NCBI GenBank assembly: GCA_016704655.1 | Contig: JADIZR010000003.1 | Span: 62,001-126,000 of the forward strand | DNA from: Pseudomonadota bacterium | GTDB lineage: Bacteria > Pseudomonadota > Gammaproteobacteria > Steroidobacterales > Steroidobacteraceae | Length of the DNA: 64,000 nt | Direction of reading: 5' to 3' | The notes under the pieces: model-generated | The model's database searches: none | What the model saw: only the letters and a program-made list of their open reading frames with translations | Told to the model about the DNA's origin: nothing | Shown here: piece after piece, positions 52,433 through 61,019 of the stretch | How the letters are laid out: each line of letters starts with the position of its first letter | How positions within the stretch are numbered: position 1 is the first letter of the stretch | Made by a program: the position numbers and the translations under genes

Positions 52433-53647
52433 ATGCCGAGAACGGGGCTGCGGATCTTGCTGTTGGGAGGTGACGCTGACCACAATGTCGGCGACCGCGC
52501 CATCGTCTCGGCACTGAGTCAATGCATCGTGTCGCATGACCCGTGCGCTGAAGTCTCCATCGTCGGCAGTCGCAGCACGGGCCCACGGATTCCCGGCGTT
52601 ACCCGGATGATCCCTCGTGGCGCATCCGGAATTGCCGGGTTGTGCCGCGCCGCAGTCGCCGCCGACCGCATTCTCGTTGCCGGTGGCGGACTGTTCCAGG
52701 ACGACGACAGTCGCGCCAAGATGCCGTATTGGGCGGCACGCATCTCGCTGCTGAAAAGCCTGAATCCGCGCATTGCGGGTCATTCGATCGGTGCGGGGCC
52801 GTTGTGGCACGTCGAGAGCCGAGCTGCCGCACGAGTCGCCTGCGCTGCGTTGACGACAGTTTCCGTGCGCGATCGATTCGCGCAGGCAGCGCTGGCAGCC
52901 TGCACTTCGCGCTCGATCGACGTCGTGCCCGATCCGGCGTTCATGCTGGAAGCGGCGCCACGTGGAGACGCGATCGACCTGCTGCGTAGCCTCGATGTCA
53001 TGCCCGGACGCCCCCTCATTGTCGTCGCAGCCCGGCGTTGGTTTCACAGCCGCGGCGGATTCGTCCCCAACGTCGTCAAGACCAGTGCGGGCATCGGCAT
53101 CGCGCGGGATGAGCGGCGTTTTGAATTGCTGCTCGACGTACTCGTGGACGGCCTCACGCACCTGGCCAAGCGGCTCGAGGCAGCGGTCCTGCTGCTGCCG
53201 AGCTACAACGTCGCGCACGAAGGAGACGATGCCGTGTGCGAAGCGCTGGCAAGTCGGCTGAGCGACGTCAGCGTCCGCATGGCGCGAATCGCCGACCCCC
53301 AGTTGTACAAGGCCGTCCTGGGCCACGCGTCGCTGATCATCTCGTCGAGAATGCACCCGCTCATCCTTGGGGCCGGCATGGGTGTTCCGCTCGTGGGGCT
53401 GTCCTACAACGACAAGTTCCGGGGACTGTTCGACCAACTCGGCATGGCCACGGGCCTGCTGCCGCTGGACGATTTCCCCGATCGGTGGGGTGCGCGGGAA
53501 ATGATTGCCGCCGCCGAAGCGGCGCTCGGCGGACAGGACGACCTGCGGCATCGCGCCGAGTTGCTTGGAACTGCCGTACGGCGACGCACGCTCGAGGCCG
53601 CCTTTGCAGGCTTGCCAGGGCGGACGCCGGAGGTGGTAGATGCGTGA
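52433..53647 (+). CDS. Polysaccharide pyruvyltransferase family protein
   Basis: A 404-residue cytoplasmic enzyme of the WcaK/AmsJ/CsaB family that transfers pyruvate from PEP to a glycan precursor. It opens LRILLLGGDADHNVGDRAIV, has AAVAADRILVAGGGLFQDDDSR, HSIGAGPLWHVESRAAARV, and the C-terminal HASLIISSRMHPLILGAGMG with the conserved His, then VPLVGLSYNDKFRGLFDQLG. It overlaps the next gene by 8 bases and is the first gene of a glycan operon. Confidence 0.88.
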   Translation: MPRTGLRILLLGGDADHNVGDRAIVSALSQCIVSHDPCAEVSIVGSRSTGPRIPGVTRMIPRGASGIAGLCRAAVAADRILVAGGGLFQDDDSRAKMPYWAARISLLKSLNPRIAGHSIGAGPLWHVESRAAARVACAALTTVSVRDRFAQAALAACTSRSIDVVPDPAFMLEAAPRGDAIDLLRSLDVMPGRPLIVVAARRWFHSRGGFVPNVVKTSAGIGIARDERRFELLLDVLVDGLTHLAKRLEAAVLLLPSYNVAHEGDDAVCEALASRLSDVSVRMARIADPQLYKAVLGHASLIISSRMHPLILGAGMGVPLVGLSYNDKFRGLFDQLGMATGLLPLDDFPDRWGAREMIAAAEAALGGQDDLRHRAELLGTAVRRRTLEAAFAGLPGRTPEVVDA

Positions 53648-54860
53648 CGCACTGCGTGTAATGAATCCGCGCGCATCACTTGCGGCGTCGCAGCCTGCGG
53701 CGAGCGCGCGACTCCAACGCCTGATATCCGATGCAGGTCGACACGTACCGCTCTATCGCCGCCTGTGGGCAGCGTCAGGCATCGACGTCGATCACCCGCA
53801 GGTCGCGGGAGATTTCCACTGCTTGCCGTGGCTCGACAAGACGGCCCTCCGGGCGTCCCGTCCCGCAGACAGGATTCACGGCAAGCGCCGTGACTTTCAC
53901 CTTGCCGAGGAGCTTTCGAGCGGCTCGAGCGGCGAGCCCCTGTCGGTCTTCAAGGACCGCGCGGCCCAACTGCGGCGCCGCTGGGCCTTCCTGCGTGCGC
54001 TGCTCGCGTGTGGGTACCGACCGGGACAGCGTTGCCTGCTGCTCACGAGCAGGCGGTCTGCGAAGTGGCCGACGGTCGCGCGCTGGTCTTACGCAAGCAT
54101 CGGCGACGACACGGCAACGATCGCGTCGCGTCTCGATGCGCTGCAACCGGACGTGCTGTACGGCCCGCTCTCGACGCTGGAACTGCTGGCTGCGCAACGC
54201 ACTCAGCGGACGCCGCGACCGGTCGGCCCGCGCCTCGTCATCTCGACGGCGGAGCAGTTGACGCGACAGCGCCGCGCAAATCTGGAGCGGGGATTTGGCG
54301 CGCCCGTCGCCGATTTCTATGGCCTGTCCGAGCTCGGCCTGGTTGCTTACCGTACTCCCGGGAATCCGCAATTCACGCCGGCTCGGTCCAGCCTGATCCT
54401 CGAGTTCTTCCCCATCGCCGGCGAGCCGTCGGTTGAGCGCCTGGTCGTCACCGACCTTGCCGAGCGCACGTCGCCCTGGATCCGTTACGACACCGGGGAC
54501 CTCGTCCGGCGCGACCCGCAGCTTGCCGGGCGCCCGGTCGTGGAGTTCGCCGGACGGTCGCTGGATTGCATCGCGCTGCCGGGCGGCGGCCTGGTTTCTC
54601 CCTATCGCATCGACGTCCTGCTCGAGCAGGTGCCTGGCCTGAGGGCGTTCGAGGTCCTGCAGCATGCCGACTTGACCATGGATGTGACGCTCGACATGGC
54701 GCCTGACGGCGGCGAGCAAGCCTGCTCGACTGTTCGCCGCGAACTCGTGTCCGTCCTCGGCACCAACTCGGAGGTTCGGATGAGGATTGGAACGATACAT
54801 CGTGGCCCAGCGGGCACGAAGTTCCGCCCGATCCGGTCACTCGCACGGAGCCCAGCTTGA
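53640..54860 (+). CDS. Phenylacetate-CoA ligase-like adenylate-forming protein (CapK type)
   Basis: A 406-residue member of the PaaK/CapK branch of the adenylate-forming superfamily, often found in capsule or exopolysaccharide clusters. Seen: SSGSSGEPLSVFKD (P-loop-like), the DFYGLSELGLVAYRTPG segment, and WIRYDTGDLVRRDPQ. The C-terminal lysine domain is short, and the substrate is unknown. In such clusters it probably activates an acyl group for modification of a sugar. Its stop overlaps the next start (TTGA). Confidence 0.85.
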   Translation: MRDALRVMNPRASLAASQPAASARLQRLISDAGRHVPLYRRLWAASGIDVDHPQVAGDFHCLPWLDKTALRASRPADRIHGKRRDFHLAEELSSGSSGEPLSVFKDRAAQLRRRWAFLRALLACGYRPGQRCLLLTSRRSAKWPTVARWSYASIGDDTATIASRLDALQPDVLYGPLSTLELLAAQRTQRTPRPVGPRLVISTAEQLTRQRRANLERGFGAPVADFYGLSELGLVAYRTPGNPQFTPARSSLILEFFPIAGEPSVERLVVTDLAERTSPWIRYDTGDLVRRDPQLAGRPVVEFAGRSLDCIALPGGGLVSPYRIDVLLEQVPGLRAFEVLQHADLTMDVTLDMAPDGGEQACSTVRRELVSVLGTNSEVRMRIGTIHRGPAGTKFRPIRSLARSPA

Positions 54861-56026
54861 AGATCCTGTCCCTTACCTACGAGTACCCCCCGATCGGTGG
54901 CGGCGGCAGCAATGTCGCCGCGGCGGTCAACGAGGAACTGGTCCGCATGGGCGACGACGTGACCGTGCTGACCTCGGGGATGAAGGCGCTGCCGGCGGAG
55001 GAAACGGTCGAAGGTGTGGTCGTACACCGGACAGCCTGCGTCCGGCGGCATCGTCATTACACGACCGCAGCCGAGTTGCTCACGACCCTCCTGCCCACCT
55101 ACCGGCGCGGTGCGCAGTTGATCCGTGCCATCAAGCCGGATGTCATTCATACACACTTCATCCTGCCGTCGGGACCGTTGGCTCGTGCATTGTCCGAGCG
55201 CTTCAATGTGCCGTATGTCCTGACCGCCCACGGTTCCGACGTCCCGGGTTACAACCCCGACCGGTTCGGCCTGATGCACCAGATGTTGAAGCCCGCCTGG
55301 CGACGGATCGTCGAGGGCGCCTCGTCGGTGACCTCGCCGTCGCGTTACCTTGCTGAGTTGATGCGGGAGCAGGGTTGCACGGTTCCAGTTTCGATCGTGC
55401 CGAATGGACATCGCCCGCACCCGGGCCTCGGGACCGTGCGGCGCAACCGGGTACTGGTCGTCGCGCGGATGTTCCCGCGCAAGGGCGTCCAGCATTTCAT
55501 CGACGCCGTCGCTGGCGTGGGCGGCGATTGGGAGTTCGTCATTGCCGGTGACGGCCCATTCAGGGCCCAGCTCGAGGCACAGGCGCGCAACATCGCACCG
55601 AACGTGCAATTCTTCGGCTTCGTCAACCGCGAGACCCTGCGGTCCCTGTACGAGTCTTCGCAGATCCTGGTGTTTCCATCGATCCAGGAGAACTTCCCGA
55701 TGGTGTTGCTCGAGGCGATGGACGCAGGGTGCGCCATTGTCACCACCAACGCCGAGGGCTGCGCCGAGGTAGTCGGTGATGCGGGTCTCGTCGTGCCCAA
55801 GGGCGACCCGCAGGGCATCCGTGAGGCGCTCGACCGTCTCATGTGCGATCCGCGACTCGTGCGTGACCTGTCAGTACGCGCGCAGCAGCGCGCAGCCCGG
55901 CTGACCTGGCCCAACATCGTGGGGCGGTACCGTGAGATCTTGCAGGCAGCGATCTCGCACCGGTCGCCCGCCACCACGCGCACGATTGAAGTGCCCACTG
56001 TATCGACGCCGCAAGCCCTGCGTTGA
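54857..56026 (+). CDS. Glycosyltransferase family 4
   Basis: A GT-B retaining glycosyltransferase of 389 residues, peripheral to the inner membrane. Seen: ILSLTYEYPPIGGGGSNVAA, HTHFILPSGPLARAL, VVARMFPRKGVQHFIDAV, and the EX7E motif in QENFPMVLLEAMDAG, with VTTNAEGCAEVVGDAG after it. The start is a TTG at 54857 overlapping the CapK-like stop. Donor and acceptor sugars cannot be told. Confidence 0.92.
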   Translation: MKILSLTYEYPPIGGGGSNVAAAVNEELVRMGDDVTVLTSGMKALPAEETVEGVVVHRTACVRRHRHYTTAAELLTTLLPTYRRGAQLIRAIKPDVIHTHFILPSGPLARALSERFNVPYVLTAHGSDVPGYNPDRFGLMHQMLKPAWRRIVEGASSVTSPSRYLAELMREQGCTVPVSIVPNGHRPHPGLGTVRRNRVLVVARMFPRKGVQHFIDAVAGVGGDWEFVIAGDGPFRAQLEAQARNIAPNVQFFGFVNRETLRSLYESSQILVFPSIQENFPMVLLEAMDAGCAIVTTNAEGCAEVVGDAGLVVPKGDPQGIREALDRLMCDPRLVRDLSVRAQQRAARLTWPNIVGRYREILQAAISHRSPATTRTIEVPTVSTPQALR

Positions 56027-56047
56027 CCGATCGCTCAGTGCCTCTTG

Positions 56048-57010
56048 ATGCCATGGAGACATGTCAAGACGATCGCCTCGCTGGTCGCACCCATCGTGCT
56101 GCCGGTGCAACGCCTCGTTGGAAGACTGCCGGGGTCGGCTGATCCGATTGCAATACTCTGCGCCGGCACGCCGTCGACGGCAGACTTCGTGGCCGGTGCG
56201 CTGCTTGAAGTCGAGGAGCGGACGGTCGTCGGCAGCCTCGGCAGCCCGCTCGAGTTACGCGGCAACACGTTCCGCCGGCTGTGTGCGGGCGCGGACCTCG
56301 CGGCGATGGAAGTGCCCCGTGCCTGGCAGGCTTGCCTTCCGGCAGGCACACAACTGCGGATGCCTGCGTGGGTATCCCAGGAACTGCTCGTTACCACCCA
56401 ATCGCCGTTCATATTGTCCGCACCGATACTGAAGGAAGTCAGGCGTCACTCCCGGCGCAATGCGTTCGAACACTGCTTCTCAACGGACCTGAACGACATC
56501 AGGCACTTCTACGCCAATCTGTATCGCCCTTACGTCATGGCGCGTTTCGGCACGGGTGCGGTCGTCGTGGACGAAGAGCAGTTCCTCGCCGTCAGTCGAG
56601 GGATGACGCTGGCCATGCTGACGGCCGCCGGGGACTGGATCGCGGGCATGTTGCTCCAGCAGCGCGGCGAGACATTGCATCTGGGGTGGTTCGGTTCTTC
56701 CTCGGTACCGCCACGGGCGGGCGCGAGCGAAGTCCTCGACGCGCGCAGCATCGAGTGGGGTGCCGCGAACGGGGCCAGCCGCGTCATCATGGGACATTCC
56801 CGGCCCAGCCTTGCGGACGGCGTGGTGCGCTACAAGAGCCGCTTTGGCGCGAACGTCCGGTCAACACGCTTTCCGCAGCGGACCATCGGGCTGTGGGTCC
56901 AACGCTGGTCTCCCGCACTCGTCGCGAGCCTCAATGGGGCGAAATTCGTGAACTTTCGCGATGGACAGCCTTGCGTGTACGAGGCGCGCCCCGACCACGC
57001 GACGCCTTGA
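56048..57010 (+). CDS. GNAT/FemAB-like acyltransferase-fold protein (first of a related pair)
   Basis: A 320-residue protein beginning MPWRHVKTIASLVAPIVLPV. It has an N-terminal part without known motif, then DLNDIRHFYANLYRPYVMAR, DWIAGMLLQQRGETLHLGWF and NGASRVIMGHSRPSLADGVV, a pattern like the C-terminal half of GNAT/FemAB-type aminoacyl or acyl transferases. The same FY..xY.P...RFG motif recurs in the gene at 58994, so the two are paralogues. It follows the GT4 gene by 21 bases, which suggests a role in decorating the glycan; the acyl donor is unknown. Confidence 0.75.
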   Translation: MPWRHVKTIASLVAPIVLPVQRLVGRLPGSADPIAILCAGTPSTADFVAGALLEVEERTVVGSLGSPLELRGNTFRRLCAGADLAAMEVPRAWQACLPAGTQLRMPAWVSQELLVTTQSPFILSAPILKEVRRHSRRNAFEHCFSTDLNDIRHFYANLYRPYVMARFGTGAVVVDEEQFLAVSRGMTLAMLTAAGDWIAGMLLQQRGETLHLGWFGSSSVPPRAGASEVLDARSIEWGAANGASRVIMGHSRPSLADGVVRYKSRFGANVRSTRFPQRTIGLWVQRWSPALVASLNGAKFVNFRDGQPCVYEARPDHATP

Positions 57011-57025
57011 ATCCGTCGGGGCTGG

Positions 57026-58762
57026 TCAAGCTTCGTCGTCCACCCTGTCGGTGCGGGCCCTGGTCGGCAGGCGGATGCCGAATCGCGACAGGAGTCGTTT
57101 CAGGCGCGGCTTGAAGACGAAGAAGTACAGGTACGCGGCGACGAGACGTGCCTGTCGCTGATACAGGTGCACCTCGACGGTGTCCCTGTTGTGCGTCGCC
57201 CAGCGGACCTTGTTCTTGAGGAAACCGCCGAGAAAATCGTACTCCTCCAACTTGGCCTGAAAGCAATCCTCGAGCTCGAGCGACTCGAGGAAAGTGCCCG
57301 GCGAGCAGCCAGAATAGGCCGCGTCATGAGCGATGTGCAGGGAATAGAACCTGCGCGCGTGCGTCAAGCCGAAGGTCGCCGCCACCAGGTGGCCATCCAC
57401 GCGCAGGCAGCGAAAGACGAACTGTCCGCTGTCGCCGAAGGCGTGGATCAAATGCCGGTAGAATCGCAGGTGTTCCACGCTCTGCGACACGCCCACCCCT
57501 TTGCGGGCTTTCCAGCCGCGGCTTTCGAGCACCTCGTACTCGCCGAAGAGTTGCTGCAAGCGCGTTTCGTCACCGGCATGACTCGCGTATTCGAGCTGCC
57601 CCGCACCCTGCAGTTTCCTGCGGGCCATCTTCAGGTTCTTGCGGAACTTCTGCGACTTCGTCGCCAGCAGCTGCGCCCAGGTGCCATCGAAGGTCAGGTA
57701 CGGACAATGCGAACTCGGGACCCTGCCGTGCAGCACCTTGTGACTGGACAGCGTGGCGCAGAACGTCTCGAGCGCGGGGTCGGATGCATCCTGTTCGTGA
57801 AACCAGATGACGTCCCACTGGTCGCGTCGCGCCAGCAGTGCGTGGGCGACGGCTTCGGCGCAGTCGCGCGCATCGCGACTGAACAGAAAGGCCGGCCGGT
57901 CGACCTGCCACGGTGCCCCGAGGAAAGTAAGCTGTCGTTGCACCTTGCCGTGCATCCGTAGCAGCGAAACCTGAAACGGCGCAATGCCGATCATCTCATT
58001 GTCGTCGTGGATGCAGACGATCATGAGCTTGAGATCGACCGCGAAGCTCCGCACCCATGCCGCCTGGTAGCGGTGCGTCTGAAACACAGTCAGTCCTGGA
58101 ACGGCCTGCTCGATGCTCTGCCATTGCTCCTGGAGGCTGAGGAGACCGTCCTCGTCAGTGACCAGGCTTGTTCGAAGTGCCTTGCCCGACGACGACTGGA
58201 AACGTTCACCCGAATGGGACGAATCGGCGGGTTGCTTGCGACCCGCGCGGTGCCCTGCAGCGAGCGGCTCCCATACGACCAGCGGCGCGGCTTGACCGGC
58301 TCGCGCAGTTTCATCACTGAGTTTGGCAGCCAACTCGAAACCAAGCCTGCGAAAGACCGTTTGGTGTCGCCTCCACATCCTGCCGGTCTCCTGGATCGCA
58401 TGGGCGACGATCGGCAGTCCGGGATACTCGAGGCGGACCTCGCGGGCGAATGCGGTGACGAGGCTGATAAGGTGGCGCTGATAGCCTGGCAGAACCGCCA
58501 TGTCCGCCACGTAAACATTGTCCCCGATCGCCTGTCCCAGGATCTCCGCGCCGTCGTCCAGATAGGCAAGGACATAGCCCACCAGCTTGTCGTCAACAAA
58601 CAGCCCGAGGTTCAGCGATCCGTAGTGTTCGTCTTCATAACGCAGGCGGGCTTCTATCAGGTGCTCCGGCTCTTGATATTCGGGGCTGTATACCCGACGC
58701 TCCACGGCGACGACGGTTGCGCGGTCCATCGCGGAGAGACGCCTGACTTCTATGTATCTCAT
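57026..58762 (-). CDS. GNAT N-acetyltransferase fused to a CelD/BcsL-type GNAT domain
   Basis: A 578-residue protein with two acyltransferase-like domains. Residues ~1-170 form a simple GNAT: MRYIEVRRLSAMDRATVVAV, LFVDDKLVGYVLAYLDDGAE, NVYVADMAVLPGYQRHLISL, IQETGRMWRRHQTVFRRLGF. The remaining ~390 form a CelD/BcsL domain: FQTHRYQAAWVRSFA, KSQKFRKNLKMARRKLQGAG, FRCLRVDGHLVAATFGLTHA, EYDFLGGFLKNKVRWATHNR. The open frame runs a further 1.5 kb upstream, but there it is antisense to the gene at 58994, so the ATG at 58762 is the sensible start. It is the only cluster gene on this strand besides the ABC exporter. Confidence 0.85.
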   Translation of the reverse strand: MRYIEVRRLSAMDRATVVAVERRVYSPEYQEPEHLIEARLRYEDEHYGSLNLGLFVDDKLVGYVLAYLDDGAEILGQAIGDNVYVADMAVLPGYQRHLISLVTAFAREVRLEYPGLPIVAHAIQETGRMWRRHQTVFRRLGFELAAKLSDETARAGQAAPLVVWEPLAAGHRAGRKQPADSSHSGERFQSSSGKALRTSLVTDEDGLLSLQEQWQSIEQAVPGLTVFQTHRYQAAWVRSFAVDLKLMIVCIHDDNEMIGIAPFQVSLLRMHGKVQRQLTFLGAPWQVDRPAFLFSRDARDCAEAVAHALLARRDQWDVIWFHEQDASDPALETFCATLSSHKVLHGRVPSSHCPYLTFDGTWAQLLATKSQKFRKNLKMARRKLQGAGQLEYASHAGDETRLQQLFGEYEVLESRGWKARKGVGVSQSVEHLRFYRHLIHAFGDSGQFVFRCLRVDGHLVAATFGLTHARRFYSLHIAHDAAYSGCSPGTFLESLELEDCFQAKLEEYDFLGGFLKNKVRWATHNRDTVEVHLYQRQARLVAAYLYFFVFKPRLKRLLSRFGIRLPTRARTDRVDDEA

Positions 58763-58993
58763 CGTGGAAGGCGTGATGGCGTGCGCCGCATGGAACGGAA
58801 TTCTGACATGCGCAGTTCGTCCCTCGTTGACCTGTGTCACAAGAACCACCCGACCTGCCGGATTCCAGCTGCGAGCGGTCGTGGCGCGGGCAGATGCAGC
58901 GCTGGGCAACGTCGCTGGACAGGTACGCGAACTGTGCGTCCGTTCACGACTGCCCTGGCCGTGGCCTGTGAGCATCTCGCTGTAGACGGAGTC

Positions 58994-60274
58994 ATGGTGA
59001 ATTCCAAAGGATCGAAACAGGTTCGTGCCGCGAGCACGGCGCTGCCGGAGCCGCGTTCCGCGACCCGTCCCGCCATGGTCGGCCAGCCGGCTGGGCTCGC
59101 ACGCGTGCGCGCCGGCATGGAGCGACGCTACGCGGAGCTGCGAGAATACCTGGAATCCGCCATGACTCGGCAAGCGAGCGCGCTGCTCATCTCCGGTGCG
59201 GAGAAGTATTCTGGCGTGCCGCTGACTACGCTCTATTTCGGATCGGGCAACCACCTGGAGTACGTGCTCGGGCTGCTCTTCAGGGAATACCGAGTCGTGG
59301 AGGAGCATCGACACCTGAATGCATGGCAGGCGCGGAGGTGGGTGGACGGCTATCGCAACAAGGTTGACCTTGTCACCGCAGATCTGCCCTGGCCCTATCA
59401 CCGCGTGCTGGCGGGCCGCGGCATGCTCGAAGCTCCTGCGTGGGTGAACCAGAAACTGCAGCTGCCGGAAACCTGGGACGGCGTACTGGCGCAATTGCGC
59501 AGCTCGGCCAGGGGAGAGGACCTGCGCAAGGTCCGCAAGCACGGCCTGGACTACCGGATCGTCCACGACGAGGAGGCAATCCGCCGCTTCTATGACGAGA
59601 TGTACGTGCCGCACCTGACCAATCGCTTTGGAGGGGCTGCCTACATCGAGCCGGAGTGGAGGGTACGATATTGTGCCGAGAGCGGCGCGTTGATGCAGAT
59701 CCTGCGCGATGGAGAGGTGGTGGCAGGGCAGGTCCTGTTCGGTAACCGGCAGAGCCTGCAGTCGCTGTGGACGGGGACGTCCGGCGGGGAATTCGGGCAG
59801 CAATCGCAGGGAGTGTTTCCGGCGCTGTACTACTTCGGCCTCCTGTACGCGTTCGAAGGTGGCTATCATGAGGCTGACTATTGCGGCAGCCGGCCGCTGT
59901 TGTCGGACGGCATCTTCCAGCTGAAGCGGCGCTGGGGTGGCCAGGTCTACGATGGTTGGAGCCGGGACACACTGTTCTTCCTGCCCACAAACCTGGGGCA
60001 GGGCAACCTCAGTTTCCTGTCCCATCACGCACTGATTGCCCGGTGCCGCCAGGATCTCGTCGGCAAGGTCTTTCTGGGCACCGAACCCATTCGACCCGCT
60101 GATGTCGTGCGTGTCGAACAGGTTTACTCGACCACCGGTCTGCGAGCGATCAAGCTGTACTCGTTGCAGCCGCCGAGTCCGGAAGCACTCGACGCGGCGC
60201 GCGCAACGCCGGGGATCGAACTCGTGGACCTGAGCGGCGAGGCGCAGGCCGCCGCAGCCTACTGCAGGCGCTGA
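58994..60274 (+). CDS. GNAT/FemAB-like acyltransferase-fold protein (second of the pair)
   Basis: A 426-residue protein. Seen: RYAELREYLESAMTRQASAL, TLYFGSGNHLEYVLGLLFRE, a long middle with QLPETWDGVLAQLRSSARGEDLRKV-type residues, then IRRFYDEMYVPHLTNRFGGA, SLWTGTSGGEFGQQS and GYHEADYCGSRPLLSDGIFQ. The FY..MY.PHL..RFG element and the order of strands repeat those of the gene at 56048. Start at ATG 58994, behind a closely spaced GGAG. It diverges from the GNAT-CelD fusion. Likely acylation or aminoacylation of a surface glycan; inferred from context. Confidence 0.78.
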   Translation: MVNSKGSKQVRAASTALPEPRSATRPAMVGQPAGLARVRAGMERRYAELREYLESAMTRQASALLISGAEKYSGVPLTTLYFGSGNHLEYVLGLLFREYRVVEEHRHLNAWQARRWVDGYRNKVDLVTADLPWPYHRVLAGRGMLEAPAWVNQKLQLPETWDGVLAQLRSSARGEDLRKVRKHGLDYRIVHDEEAIRRFYDEMYVPHLTNRFGGAAYIEPEWRVRYCAESGALMQILRDGEVVAGQVLFGNRQSLQSLWTGTSGGEFGQQSQGVFPALYYFGLLYAFEGGYHEADYCGSRPLLSDGIFQLKRRWGGQVYDGWSRDTLFFLPTNLGQGNLSFLSHHALIARCRQDLVGKVFLGTEPIRPADVVRVEQVYSTTGLRAIKLYSLQPPSPEALDAARATPGIELVDLSGEAQAAAAYCRR

Positions 60275-60318
60275 AGCTGCGCGCCGATTCAATGCAGGTC
60301 GGAGGAGGGCAACGCCCG

Positions 60319-61016
60319 ATGGAAATCCGCATAGAGCCCGGCAGGTTTGCCCTGTCGCTGCTGCTGATAGCGATCGCGCTGCTCATCGCTCACGTCACCG
60401 GAGCGGTCGCGAGTCACGTCTTCCACCACCAGCAGGTCTTCGGCCTGGTCGATTCCTTCGACATGAACGTCGAGAACAACGTGCCGACGTTTTTTCCGCG
60501 TTCATACTCGTGACGAGCGCGGTCCTGCTGGCCATCATCACCAGCCAGTCGACCGCCGATCGCCATGCGGCCCACTGGAGATGGCTGGTCATCATCTTCG
60601 CCTTCATGGCGATCGACGAGGATGCCGCGTTGCATGAACTGCTGATCGAGCCGGTTCGTGATCTGCTGCCCGTCGCGGGGCCGTTGTACTTCGCGTGGGT
60701 GATCCCCTACGGGTTGGCGGTGCTGGTCATCGGCGTGCTGTACCTGCGGTTCGTGTGGTCGCTGACCGCGCGAACACGCGGGCTGTTCATCGGCGCCGGC
60801 AGCCTCTATCTTGCGGGTGCCCTCGGATTGGAGTCCGTCGGCGGATGGTACTTTTCACTGCACGGGGAAATGGAAGACCTGTCTTACTCGCTCCTCGTCG
60901 CGGCCGAGGAATTCCTCGAGATGTCCGGGATCATCCTCTTCATCTACGCCTTGCTGGACTACCTGCGCGACCGACTGGCGGGCGAGCCCCTGCGAATCTT
61001 CATGGCCAGGACCTGA
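60319..61016 (+). CDS. Multi-pass membrane protein, frameshifted in a T-run
   Basis: The first part (from ATG 60319, behind GGAGG) reads MEIRIEPGRFALSLLLIAIA and goes on to NVENNVPTFF, then hits a stop at 60511. From about 60495 the next frame continues SAFILVTSAVLLAIITSQST and a further five helices (WLVIIFAFMAIDEDAALHEL, YFAWVIPYGLAVLVIGVLYL and others). One extra T in the six-base T-run at 60491-60496 joins both parts into about 232 residues with six helices. The charged DEDAALHEL and GWYFSLHGEMEDLSYSL loops recall small quinone- or lipid-linked enzymes, but I cannot name the family. It ends 3 bases before the ABC exporter gene on the other strand. Confidence 0.75.
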
Positions 61017-61019
61017 TCG

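Noticed and set aside
57026..60292. A 1088-codon open frame on the minus strand as one giant protein
   Set aside because: The part beyond 58762 is antisense to the GNAT-like gene at 58994 and has a composition typical of shadow frames; only the downstream 578 codons are family-like.
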